DNA of 64,000 nt from Oenanthe sinensis. Taxonomy: Eukaryota; Streptophyta; Magnoliopsida; Apiales; Apiaceae. The stretch lies in NCBI GenBank assembly GCA_028671895.1, contig CM053802.1:20095631-20159630 (forward strand). Reading direction: 5' to 3'. The translations under genes were made by a program, and so were the position numbers. The notes beneath the pieces are model-generated. The model saw only the letters and a program-made list of their open reading frames with translations. It did no database searches and was not told where the DNA came from. Positions 45,340 through 57,900 of this stretch are shown one piece after another (within the stretch, counting starts at the first letter, position 1; every line of letters starts with the position of its first letter).

Positions 45340-48068
45340 AACTTAAAGATTTTTTTTCTTTGCTTTTATAAAATTACAGCTTCCAAGGCAAATATTTATA
45401 CTTCACTGTAAAAAGGATCGAGAAAAAAAATCATACATTATGTTAGAAAAGGTGATAACATAACTATCTACATTGAAGTCGATAGGTATAATTGATTAAA
45501 TAGTGAAACCAGTAGAGTAATTTGGAATGGAGTATTAAACCAAGTATAAAATAAATTGCAAGAACAATATCATGTGATATTAAATTTAATATTTCCAGAC
45601 ACTGACAATGGTTAGTGTTTTCAAAGATGCTGATCTTAGAATTGTTGGAGGCATCCATCACATGAATGATTCTTTTCTAGTAGTATAATATACGTCATGA
45701 GGAGTCTCTCCAACTCTCACTATCTTAACATGGTACAATTTTATTTTCTTAAATAAATATAGTTGATTTTAACCATATCAAATTCATTATATTGAAGACA
45801 AGCAAGTATTACATTTGTAATTCTGACAAACTGATGTCAGAAATCGAAAACATACACAAGGAGTCTAAGGATTGAAATAAACAAAAAGATATAAAACATT
45901 GTGTGACTGTATATTCTTGTCCTGTAGAATAATTCTGTAACATAATTGTATAAATATTAAGATCATGATCCCGACATAGATGCTGTTTATATTTTTCAGA
46001 TCTTGGAAACATCTGGCCCAAGGATCCAATGGTATTACTGTTTCAGAATAATCAACACTGTCCAATATAAAACTTTGCTGTAATTTTTTTAAATTCGTAA
46101 CTGTATAAATACTAGAAACCAAACAATACTAACCTTCCAAAAAAAACAATACTACACAATAATACCCCTCAAATTATTGATGTCATCTCTCTGAATATAG
46201 TATTAACTATTAACAACATTATTGCAAGATTTTATTCTAAAATGCTATAGTATCATGGCCATCCGATAATTAAATGAATAGAACCCCGATACTTAACCAA
46301 AGCGATACTAAGATATCAGATAACATAAGCCTGTTTTTTATTCACTTTAAACTGCTGGCCAAAAAAGACATGTAAATTATTAGAAACTACAGGAATATAA
46401 TTTTAAACGAAGAATGTGATCAGAAGTTGCTAATCAGGGCCAGTTTTATTGATGGTTGTTCTTAAATTAGTATTGCCAACCTGAATGATATGATAATTAG
46501 TAGTACTTAACAGGCAATGAGTCCTTAGATAACAAAAAGATTAAAAATGAAGCAAGTATCGTTTATGGTAATAACTTTGCTAAATAAAGATAAAGATTAA
46601 TATAATCACCTAACATGTACCCAACTGTGACTCACAAAATATGCACACTTTCTTTTTTAATCATGTTCAATTTAGTAAATATTGTTTAAATGTATATACA
46701 GTGTCAAGAAGACTAAAAAGAAAAAGAAAGAAAAAGTAAAGGTAGTGGGCAGTACAGGTTTGGCAACAAGCCACTTTCTTGCTAAAACAAAGTTTATAGA
46801 CGCCACGATTTACATCCCTGCCTGTATTCATATCACACAATTATTTTCTCTCTATTTATGCACGTATATAATAATACACAAAATACCCATTTTTCAAATT
46901 CGTATTTATGCATTCAAATACCATACGTGCTTAAGAAAATGCGTATTACGAAGATACCTATCTCCAAAAAATGAAAACGAAACCAAAAAATATAAATCAA
47001 AATGTACAATATTCATATTGCATGTGATGTTTTGGACCAATATTTTGATGGTGCTAATTTGATATGAGGTAGAAAATAAAAAGGTTTTGTGTCTGTACAG
47101 TGACAGTATTTTTGTAATATTTTCCTTAGAAGCTTATACAACTGTGAGCTGTTTGTATCTATATTTTTTATTAAGTGGAGAAATAGATAATAGCAATCAA
47201 TTAATGGAAAGAGTAAATAATGTTTAGCAACAAAAAAAATACTTAACATGAGACGTTACAGATTTCATTACAGTAATGAAGCTTAATAAATTTTAAAAAA
47301 GATGGCAGATGAATCATCGGAGATACCAAAGAAGCAGATAATAAACACAGCACAGCTATTTAAGTTATCAGTTCTCCTAAAACCGTAATCTAACAACGTA
47401 TACGATCAACTTGTGTTTATACATGTCTGACTATCTGCGAAACAGAGCATGCTTTTATGTAGTGATGATCAAGTGTACTAGAATAATAAAACAGAGCATG
47501 AGTTTGTAGTGAAGATCTACTTATAATAAACAGGATCTGCTACATATACACAGTCAAAACTAAAGAGATCTAACAAAGACCTTAATCATCAATGAATCAC
47601 GCAGAAACAAGGATGATTATAAGATGATCCATCATATATACATGAGCTAAGTAAGAAGGAAAGGAGACATGGGGTTACCTTGAGGAGCTAGGATGAAATT
47701 TTGTAATTTGTTTTGTGTGTGTGTATAAATAAATTAAATGAGAGAAGTTGCTTTTTGGAAGTAACAGTAATAAAAGATTTTATAATATTTGCAGAGAAAA
47801 AAAAAAGAGAGGGAGAGCTTATGTAAATAAGTGGGCAATGGGAGATGAAGAATGAGGGTTGGTGCGTATTAGCAGTGATATTTGTACTAAGTATTGCTAT
47901 TCGCGTGGACTGCTGATAGTGATTGCGGGACCTTATTTTTGCCTAAGCACCCACCCCTGCTGTACTATACTTTTAGCTGCCCCTTGTTTCTATTTTTTGT
48001 CATCTTAATTAATTTTCCCACTCTTTTATTACATCTCTACCCTCCATGTATTTCTCTTTTGCAAGATT
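45340..48068 (-). promoter_or_regulatory. Upstream region of the coiled-coil gene, probable 5' UTR intron
   Basis: The minus strand shows CTCCTCAAG/GTAACC at 47678-47679, a good splice donor, and CTTTAAG just 2 bases before the ATG at 45339, a usable acceptor. This would make a 2.3-kb leader intron, with the first exon near 47680-47850. Everything between is AT-rich and without a convincing frame. The open frames at 46682-47062 and elsewhere are low-complexity and not supported. Confidence 0.4.
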
Positions 48069-48541
48069 CCAATTTTTAGGACTACCAAAATAATTCGAAA
48101 TATTCGATATCCATTCGAAATATCTGTATTCGTATTCAAAATAAATCGGATATTATCTGTATTCAAATCTGATAATTTCGGATATGAATACGAATATGGG
48201 TTTATCTGTATCCGATAATATCTGAATCCGAATTTAAATATATATTTTATTAGGTTCAATTTATAAATATATGTATTTATTTTTCTAAGATATATATAAT
48301 TATTATTCAAATATATCACATTAATCAGAATTTTAAAAATAAAAAATATTTAAAAATGATTATTTATTTATTTATTTAAAAAAATGTAATACAGGATTCG
48401 GATCTGGATATTATTCACCTGATTCGGATTCGGATATATTGTTTTCGGATATTTTTAAATTCGGATATGAATTCATATTTTCGGATTCGGATATAGGTAT
48501 ATCCGTATCCGAAATATTTGTTTGACAACCCTACCAATTTC
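48069..48541. mobile_element. hAT-type MITE with 8-bp target duplication
   Basis: The element spans 48077-48533 (457 bp). The left end TAGGACTACCAAAATAATTCG and the right end (reverse complement) TAGGGTTGTCAAACAAATATTTCG are imperfect inverted repeats of the TAGGG(T)TGTCAAA type. Flanks are CCAATTTT (48069-48076) and CCAATTTC (48534-48541), an 8-bp duplication with one change, as expected for hAT. The interior consists of GGATAT/ATCCGAAT words in both orientations. Confidence 0.8.
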
Positions 48542-48544
48542 CAA

Positions 48545-48790
48545 TCGGGGCTGTAAATAAATCGAATCGGATTGAGGCTATTTTTTATCGAATCAAATAA
48601 TAATTCATAATTTTATTGAACAAATTTGTTTGTTCAAACTTGTCGAGTTCGATTATATCTACCAAATAATTCAATTTTTTTATGTATTTATTTATTAATT
48701 TATTAATGAAGCTGATTTTTTATTATCGAACTCGAACAATTTTTTAACAAACCGAATAATATACGATAATATTATTGAATACATTTTGTT
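48545..48790. mobile_element. Second hAT-like fragment
   Basis: It begins GGGGCTGTAAATAAATCGAATC only a few bases beyond the previous element and has words like GTCGAGTTCGATTATA and CGAACTCGAACAAT. This resembles another common hAT-derived plant repeat type. The right end is not resolved. Confidence 0.35.
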
Positions 48791-49032
48791 AGTGAGTATT
48801 ATTAAACGGATTTAGCTGTAAAAACAGTAGTCCTATTAGAGCGCACATAAGTACATAACCGAGTTTCTTACCGTATGTCATGAAACAGCGATGATGATGT
48901 TTAGACATAATATTCGGGTCGGGTCCAAGATAAAGTGAAAGCGTGATGATTCCAATGCGGTCGTGGTCGGTGAATTTTATAAGGTCTGTTTGGTCCATTG
49001 GTAACCACATACGAAAACTTCTTTATTTTGAG

Positions 49033-50124
49033 GACTTAATTGCAGTTTGGTGGTTCCAATTATTATTTTTTAGCACAAAAATGGCCCAAATATAAAATGT
49101 GCCATTTTAGGTGCCAAATTATATTATTTTTAACACAATATTGCATTCCGTCAAGTCATATATACGGACGTTAGGAAATTAAGGATTATTATCTTAAGAT
49201 ATACGGCTATTTTTGTACAGAGGTGGTATTGTATATATACCCCCAGGTATATATCTTAAAATCCCAAGTACTATAACTAATTCAATTAAACACAAATTCA
49301 AGCTAAACCTCTTCAAATAGAATGGCATACAAGTATGTTTGCGGGATGTGGCTTGTGGAACAAGTGCAAATGATGGTCAAAGATTTCTTGGTTGTATTCA
49401 ATGAATTGATGGATGTGGCTATTTCGGTGGGTCGATGGTTGCAATCGGTGTAGGTGCGAAATGACAGAGATGGAGCAAGTGAAGAAGGCAGAAAGAAACT
49501 AGAACATGAAGAAGGCAGAAGGAAACTAGGATATGAAAATTAGCCTTCATTTTCTTGGTGATGTTTTTGTTCATTTGTTTTGTGTCGTCTGTTCCTCATT
49601 TTGATGAGGTTATTAAAGAAGATGTTTGATGAGCCTATCTTTTCTCATGTTTATTTATTTGATGATCTTATTCTCTTTTTTTTCTTACTTATTTCTTCTG
49701 TTCTTATTTGTTGGTTATTAATTTTAAACAAATGAAATGTAAAAAAATTTAAAAAACCAGGAGCATTGAAATAGACCATTTTGGTAACATACTTGCAATA
49801 ACAGCACATCCATTCCATTAACATACATATCCAATATTCAATAAAGCCAAATTAACAACGAAGCTGTGCTGATTAGGTTAGGGTTTTTACACCGATAGGA
49901 AGAAATAGGATAAAGTAATCAATTGAATATAAAGTGTATATTACCTTTACCTTTCTATCTTGTCACTTAATTACATAAAACCCTGACGTCCGTTTATATA
50001 AATTGACGGAATGCAATATTGTGTTTAAAATAAAATAGTGTGGCACCTAGAATGGTACATTTTATATTTGGGCCATTTTTGTGCTAAAACATAATAGTTG
50101 GAACCACCAAACTGCAATTAAGTC
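49033..50124. mobile_element. Mutator-like element with long inverted repeats (1092 bp)
   Basis: The two ends are inverted copies of about 143 bases, roughly 90% identical (49033-49175 against 49982-50124), starting GACTTAATTGCAGTTTGGTG. TTATTTTGAG flanks both sides (49023-49032 and 50125-50134), a 9-10-bp duplication, the mark of Mutator-type transposition. No transposase is present. The interior holds a broken GRF zinc-finger gene, so it is a non-autonomous, gene-carrying MULE. Confidence 0.88.
49322..49620 (+). pseudogene. Broken GRF-type zinc-finger gene inside the MULE
   Basis: From 49337 one frame reads CLRDVACGTSANDGQRFLGC then a stop, then IDGCGYFGGSM. This fits the GRF zinc-finger spacing C.C.....T..N.G.RF.GC......CGYF, with the expected second Arg and Trp changed. 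A shifted frame then gives a Glu/Lys-rich stretch (MTEMEQVKKAERN) and a hydrophobic C-terminus (FLGDVFVHLFCVVCSSF). GRF finger, coiled coil and a C-terminal membrane segment is the layout of the plant At4g04775-like family. Stops and at least two frameshifts show that it is dead. Confidence 0.6.
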
Positions 50125-50134
50125 TTATTTTGAG

Positions 50135-51531
50135 GGGCTGGCCATTGGCAGCCGCCCAAACCGCCCCTCCGACTCAGCTCGATCAGGTGGATGATTTGGA
50201 CTTTCTTCTTTTTTTATTTACTACTATCAATTTTGTCACTCTCCTCCCCATCTTTTTTCTCTTTTTATTCTTTCGTATTATTTGGCCATATCTCTCTCTC
50301 TGTATTATTAAGTCATATTTTCCCCTGTTTTTCATTTTATATGCAAAATAAATTAGTAAATTAGATATGTTAAGAACTGTATTTTTGGGTTTCAAATCAT
50401 AAGTATAATTTATTAAAAAATTAATTTTTATTTATTATTTTATAAATTATATTCGGGAAAAAAGAAGAAGGGGGTTAGTGAATTATTGCGACGTGCTTCT
50501 CAATTGTTTAAGAAAAGGAGCAAGAATATGAAAATAAAAAATTGTGTTTCTTAAATTATTATATAATTAATACTTAATGGTAAAGAATAATTATTTTATA
50601 TTTCCAATCAGTGTGCCAAAATAAAACATATATTAGTTGGATCCCACAACGGGGACGAGACATTTGAAAGGAACTCGATTGCTGATTAATAAAAGGGAAG
50701 GCCACAAAGGAATTATTAAATACTTTTTTTGAATAATTATTAATAAACTTGGAATTCGTCCGGATAAATTAAAAAAGTTAATTTATGTTTAAAATTAACC
50801 TTTAAAAGGAAGTTAAAATTTATCATTTAAGCTATTATTTATTTGAAAAAAAATTTATTATTTAATTTATAAATTATTTGAAAATAAAACATAAACATGA
50901 TAAATAATACGTTGGATATAAAAATAAAAAAAAGTCAATAAAAAAGTATCTCACACAAATTTTCAATTTAAAATAATTTTCAATTTAATATATAATTACA
51001 TTATTTTTCAACTTAACTTAAAGCTAAAACAGGCAGTCTAAAGGAACCGAATGAACTCTTAGAATTATTCAAAATTCAATTTCTCTCGAAGGTCAACTAA
51101 CTTTGACCATCAATTAGCATTCCACACCTATTAATTAATTCCATCCATTTGTATTTGTTTAGGGTCCAATCAGAGTCCACATGAAGTCGGAGACACGTTT
51201 CAGACTATTCAGATTTCAGAAAAGTTGTTCTAAGTTTGTGCTTTTTCAATTTTTCCTATATTTACAGATTTATGGTATATACTTGATGTCATGATTTACA
51301 ACCATTTTTACTATTCTCATTGTGTATCTTTTTCTGTGTTTAAAAATGCATTGTAAAATCAGTCCCGGCCCTGACCAGGCGGGGGACTATGGTCCTGATC
51401 CAAAAAAATTTGGGGCACATTTCTTAAAAATAAAATTTGTATATATATATTTTACTTAGTTAAAAAAATTATAATGTTAATAATATTCGTAAAATATAAA
51501 TTAATAATTGGTTTATAAAACTAAAAATAAG
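50135..51531. other. AT-rich spacer
   Basis: No gene, RNA or repeat end is recognised. 51361-51420 has AGTCCCGGCCCTGACCAGGC followed by GGGGCACATTT, a phrase seen in dispersed plant repeats, and may pair with 52280-52340 around the MITE below. Confidence 0.45.
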
Positions 51532-51743
51532 TACTCTTTCCGTTCCACAACGTTTCGGAGAGAAGATCCGACACGCATTTTAAGGTGCATATAAAGTATA
51601 GTTCCATAACTTATTTTTAATTTTTTTTTCTGACTAAAAATTGTTTAAAAATAAGTTATGGAACTATACTTTATATGCACCTTAAAATGCGTGTCGGACC
51701 TTCTCTCCGAAACGTTAACAAATTGGGTGGGACGGAGGTAGTA
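51532..51743. mobile_element. Stowaway-like MITE forming a 72-bp near-perfect hairpin
   Basis: Ends TACTCTTTCCGTTCCAC and (reverse complement) TACTACCTCCGTCCCAC match the CTCCCTCCGTCCCA terminus of Stowaway (Tc1/mariner) MITEs, with TA at both borders. Arms at 51549-51620 and 51645-51716 are 72 bases each, with one mismatch and a 24-base loop. Confidence 0.88.
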
Positions 51744-51848
51744 CTAATCACATATGTATATATATAATATATATGTATATATTATGAAACACTAGATAAT
51801 TCATTATTAAAAAGAAAAATAGAGTTGCACTGATATTCAGATATATAT

Positions 51849-51886
<38 letters not shown>

Positions 51887-54800
51887 TATATCAAAACAAT
51901 GCAATATAGTGTTAGTAAAATTTTGTCTTAAAATTCATATAAATATATATATTTTGTCTTTATTTTGATTTAAAAATTCATGTTTTTCAAATTTTTGGTG
52001 AAAAAATTGAATTTGAACTATCTATTTGAGGTGTTATTATGATATTATTTTTAGTGAGAATTTTAATGAGATTTATATGATATTACCTAAAAAAATTATC
52101 TAGATGTGAAAAGAGTAAAAAAATGAGTTGATAAGTGAGAAGAGTCACAAAAGAATTATGACTAAATTTGTTATCGAAAAAGTAGATTTTCAAACAAACT
52201 TGATAAAAATTTGATGGAAATAAGTGAAAATTTGAAAAAAATTACTGTAACCTTTTGTTATATCATATAATTCTTTTTTTATTTTTTAGAATTATGGTGG
52301 GGGGAAAATTTAGAGAGCTCATTTAAAATTTTCGCGCCCGGTCTCGGATATGTCAGCAACAACCCGTGTAAGATTAAACCCGGCTTCATGCTTTGCATAA
52401 ATCTCTTGTCATTAGTGAGCAGGCCTTCGTTAGGAAGCATGGAAAATGCATACACAATTTTTAGGATTATTTATTATGTGCATCATTGTTTTACTAAGTT
52501 GTGCATGGGTAAATAAGGTATGAATGGAATAAAATGTAAAGAACGAACTAATACTAGAAGAGAATTAGGTAACTATGAAGGTTGAAATAATAAAATAATA
52601 TTCATGACAATTGATCCAATAGTTATCAACCCTCTTAAGCTTTTAAGAGGTCATATCCTATGGTTGTTAATTCGTTTGAAAGTCTGAGAGAATATGTATA
52701 TTCTTGTTGCCGATTATCAATTTTATTTAAATAAGAGACTTACGTGTCTTATTTATAAGGGTTCAAACTATACGTTATTCTTTAAAGAATTAGATATTGA
52801 TCCGGCCCATCATATTTCAGAGAAATGGCTCTTATAATCACAATTTATAGATAAAATGTCCAAAAATATCGCTATTTAAAAATCTGGCCCTCATGTATCA
52901 CAGAGGGACTGTTTTTAATGGATTCTTACATTATTTTATTAATGGGCAAGCAAATTGGGCTAAATGTATTGGACTTTGCGTGAGGCAGTGACACATGATA
53001 ATGATGCGTTTTGCATAATTTTTCTGATAAAGCCTGATGCAGATGCGTTTTTAATTTTTTTATTATTTAAAAACGCATGTTAACTTACGTATTCAAAAGA
53101 AAAAAAATTGAAAGAAACGTAACTTCGAAATGTGTTTTTTAAATACTCAAGATAAAATTGCGTTTATAAGTGATAAAAAGGGTTATTTTTTATAATTGTG
53201 ATATTTTGGATCATTTCACTCCAAATTGTGATATAAAGGACCATCACCCCATATCTCAAGTCCGTAGACATGGAATGCTAGTATCTAGAAGTCTGTAACT
53301 ACCATGATTCAAACCCGTTGGATTTGGAGGGCTGTCATTGAGTTGTAGGCCATCATGTTCCCGTAGGGAGTTGTACGCGAAATTGGCTCGTGGAAGCATA
53401 AATATTGATGAGATATGAACTTGTAGGGTAGTTGTTTTCAGATTGATAATTATGTTGAAATATTAACGAGCCTTTTTTGATCTTCAAATGAGTAGAAAAT
53501 ATTATTTGAGATGAGTTCATAAGGCTAAGAGATTGCCAATTAGTCATGATAAATATGTTTTAAGTACTTCAGACTAGTTGCAACTATGCGAGCCTAGATA
53601 GCGATCTGGCTGGTGAGCCAGACCAGAACTACGCTTTCAAATATCCTATACGAATTGATGAGATAAGAGGTAGTGAACCGGTCTGGAATCGGTTCTCCTC
53701 TCTTCAAGTTCTTAAGGATAAGATTAAACTATTAATAATACTAAGATAGCGAAGCGAATCAAAAACTGGTGGATTAGCATTGCAACCTCATGCGAGGCCA
53801 AATTATTTAGAACAGTCCAATTTTTTAACATATTTATATGAAATCGTACCAATTTTGAAACATTTTATTTTCAAAAGGAATTTACCCACCGAACAATCCA
53901 TGGAGAAACACGAAACTGGACAAATAATACACCACCACAGTCCACAAATGAAAGATATAGGCCCAATTTCATTCTAAAATGTTCCTCAAACCTAGCCCAT
54001 CATTTTAAAATTGTAGAAATAGGGTTAAAATTGAAAGAAAATCATGGAGATTATGTTAAAGAGTAGGGAATGTGCAATTGAGAGGAGTAATTTATAAGCG
54101 CACGGATGTAGGATTTTATACTTGATGTTTATTTTCCAAAAAATTTTGAGCATAATAATGATAATAACTCAAAAAATACTACAGTATTAAATTACAATTA
54201 AATTAAAATATTTTGAACAATACACGATAACAAAGTTTATTTTCTCCTTTTCATCGACTTAAATTGAAACTCACTTTAGTATGAGTTTTGACCTCCGATA
54301 AAGAGTCAAAAATATTTTTCTTAATCCACTAAAATTTTCAAAAACAAGTCAAAAAATAAAACTAATTTAACCCCCTATACTAGTGCGAGTTAAGTCCCAA
54401 TTTATTCGAAAATTTAGATTATGTTGTTACAATTTTTTCTTTTTATTTTAATTCTATATACATCTTAAAAAATGATTATGTTAACCCAATTATCACATTG
54501 AGTAGAAAAGAGAAAATATTTTTGTATATTTAAAAATAATTTAAATAAATAATTTTCATGTCAACATTAAATTATTTTTAAATAAACATCTTTATAAATG
54601 ATCCTTTTTTTAAAAAAATTTATATTTTTGTATGAATTTTAATAGTGAAAATGGGTCAAAAATTTGTTTAAGGGAGATGGTAATAATTAATGGTTTGCTA
54701 CATGTCCCTTTTGTGCAATACTTAACTAATAACAAAATACACAAGTATGGATAATAAGCAAATTTAGACTAAAATTGTACAAGTTGTCAATTACAGTACA

Positions 54801-54953
54801 GCCAGTCATATTCTTGAGGAGATATACTTGACACGACGATGAGAACACATGTCACGTACACGCTAAGAATAACACCAGCCAGCCACATATATCATTACAT
54901 GTCACAAAATATATTTAATAATTACTCGAATAATTAACCAATACCCGCCAGAA
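51744..54953. other. AT-rich spacer before the kinase gene
   Basis: Contains AT/AC microsatellites (51750-51775, 51840-51890) and dispersed AT-rich sequence. No coding frame is convincing; the 53353-53547 and 53780-53977 frames lack any signature. 53575-53720 has a GC-richer patch with a small hairpin (TCTGGCT...AGCCAGA) but no tRNA or other RNA gene was recognised. Confidence 0.45.
51840..51890. repeat. (TA)n(CA)n microsatellite
   Basis: ATATATATACACACAC followed by further AC and then AT dinucleotides. Confidence 0.9.
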
Positions 54954-57900
54954 ATGGCAGAACTGAAATTCCGTACAAATTCCGGCACCGTTAATCTCTC
55001 GTCGATCTCACTTTCTTCAGTTTCATTTTTACATCCAAAGAAAAATGTTAATACACGACGAAAAAGAACACGAATGACACCCCTAAAGGCAGCTGCAGTC
55101 GAAACCCCACCAGTTACTTCAAACACACGTAATAGCGCCGCGGTCATGAAGCTTCTAGAAGCTTCCTCATTCCCTTCTGCTTCAAGAGACAGAAGAGATG
55201 ACATGCGAGCTGAAGGAAAAGCAATGGCACGTGCTGCTTATGTTTCTGTATATGATCCTCAAGTTATTTATGACAAGTATAAGTCTCGTCCGTTTAAAGT
55301 AGTGGGAAGGACACTTCAGATTTTAACTGGGATTGGGTTGTTTGGATTTAGTTTATATGTGGATAAGTTGCAGGGTAAGCTTGATCAAAGGAAGAGAGTC
55401 AGGGCTGTTGAGTTGAGGAATATTTTGACTCGTCTTGGTCCCACTTTTGTCAAAATTGGACAGGGGTTGTCGACTAGACCGGATTTGTGTCCGTCTGAGT
55501 ATCTTGAAGAACTTTCTGAATTGCAGGTATGTTGCGAAATTTTTGTTTGTTTTGTGATTCGTGTTTATGATTTTTTTAAGTTGATTGGAAGTTAAGGGTG
55601 TCAGGTTCATTTAAGAGTTCGTGTTTGTAAAATTGAGTCGAATAGGGTCCAGTTCGTGCTTTGGCTCGTGCTAGATGTTGTGGCGAATTAATATTAAAAA
55701 TGAATTTTCTCAATCTCTGTGTTTAGAGACTTTTACAAGAGTTAAACATGAGGATTTGGGGAGTTAAGGTTGTGCTCTTGAAAATGATTATAACAACAAG
55801 GAGTATAATATTGTATAAAGAATGATCATCTAGAGATACTAGGTATCGCAGTACATGATGTAGAGGATATTTCTAAATGCATTTCTTTGTTGTTGGACGA
55901 TTGAGCAGGATGATTTGCCGACATTTCCTGATGCTGAGGCACTTTCATGCATTGAGAAGGAGTTAGGTGTTCCTCTTGAATCTATATACTCTTCAATATC
56001 TGCAACTCCCATTGCTGCAGCTAGTCTAGGCCAAGTTTACAAGGCTAAGATGAAGTACTCTGGGCAGACCGTAGCTGTAAAAGTGCAACGCCCTGGAATT
56101 GAAGAAGCTATAGGACTAGACTTTTACCTGATAAGGGGTCTTGGACATCTGATAAACAAATATGTTGACATAATTTCGAGTGATGTTGTGGCTCTTATAG
56201 ATGAGTTTGCTCGTCGAGTTTATCAAGAGCTCAACTATGTTCAGGTTAGTTTTCAGTCATGAATTATTTTATGATATTCGCTTGCTTTACTTGTCCCAAC
56301 TGAACTACGAAAAATGCAGATCTTTGATCATTAGTACAAGATTCCCTTGGTTTGAATGTTAATTTTTACAGGCCTATGCAGGAAGGGCAGAATGCGAGGA
56401 GGTTTCGAAAGTTGTATGCCGATAAAGCAGATGTATTCGTACCAGATATCTTCTGGGACTACACCAGTGCAAAAGTTTTGACAATGGAATGGGTTGAAGG
56501 TGTCAAATTAAATGAGAGAGAAGCTATTGAGAGCCAAGGTTTGAATGTCTTGGATCTGGTTAACGCTGGTATCCAGTGTAGTCTCAGGCAGCTACTTGAG
56601 TATGGGTATTTCCATGCCGACCCTCATCCTGGAAATCTCTTGGCTACAGCTGATGGAAAGCTTGCTTTTCTTGATTTCGGAATGATGAGTGAGACTCCTG
56701 AAGAAGCAAGATCTGCTATAATTGGTCATGTTGTACACTTGGTTAATCGGGACTATGAAGCAATGGCCCATGATTACTATGCACTAAATTTTCTGGCCCC
56801 TGATGTAGATGTTTCTCCAATTGTACCAGCACTTAGAAACTTCTTCGACGATGCACTTAGTGCAACTGTGAGCGAGCTCAACTTCAAAACGCTAGTGGAT
56901 GGTCTGGGTGAGGTACTCTACCAATTTCCATTCACTGGTGAGATTCTCCTGTATTCCTTGGTTCATATTGTTAATTTAGTGTTCTTTTATTTGTGGCCCT
57001 GGAGAGAAATTCTATACCTGTTAAGTTCCTCATAGTAGTCATTTTCATTTAAATGGTTAAAAAATTATTTTTTGATGACATGGCTATCCAAGTCTTGGCC
57101 ATTGGAAACATGCAAGATAAACTTCTCAAAAGAATTACAGTAATCACTTCTGCTGAACCAAAGAAAACAAAGTTGTCCATAGACATGCTCGACCTCAATA
57201 GTTTATAGTGATGCTGACATTGCTTCTTTAATGGGCAATTTCTTTTACAGTTCCAGCTTACTATGCATTGATTTTGAGATCGCTGACTGTTTTGGAAGGT
57301 CTCGCCCTTTATGCTGATCCTAATTTTAAGGTACTCGCTGCTTCATATCCATACTTTGCCAAGAGGCTACTCACAGATCCAAATCCATATCTCAGAGACG
57401 CCCTGATTGAATTGCTATTCAAAAATGGGAGGTTCAGGCATGTAATTTAATTTGTCCCAGTATTCACTTCCTTTGACTTTTGTTATGATGTCTAGAGTAT
57501 AAGTTTTGGTCTCTTTCTTTTGAGTAGGTGGAACAGACTCGAGGACTTGCTCGTCCAGGGAAAACAGGATAGGGATTTTTCAGCAGAAGATGCATTAAAA
57601 CCTGTTCTGAAACTATTGTTGGGTCCAGATGGAGAAGAGCTTAGGGTTTTAGTTGTCAAAGAATCTATCCGTGTTACTGAAGCTTTTATGTTGGGATCAA
57701 TGATTGATGGATATAACTCAATTCCTAGTCCCCTGAAGAACTTAATTGTCAATAATAATACAGTTGGACTTTCTGCACTGAGCACTTCTGAACAAGAGTC
57801 CTTGATGGATCTTCGAGGGCAAGTATCTAGAATTTGGAAGCTTCTACAGTCCTCGGAGAATTTTGACCCTAGCGTTTTGCAGCCCATTGTACTGGTAAGA

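Noticed and set aside
46682..47062. 126-codon plus-strand frame
   Set aside because: AT-rich, Lys/Ile/Tyr-dominated, no domain; lies in the probable leader intron of the minus-strand gene.
53575..53720. GC-richer patch with a small hairpin, considered as a tRNA or other RNA gene
   Set aside because: No cloverleaf, A/B box pair or anticodon arm could be formed.
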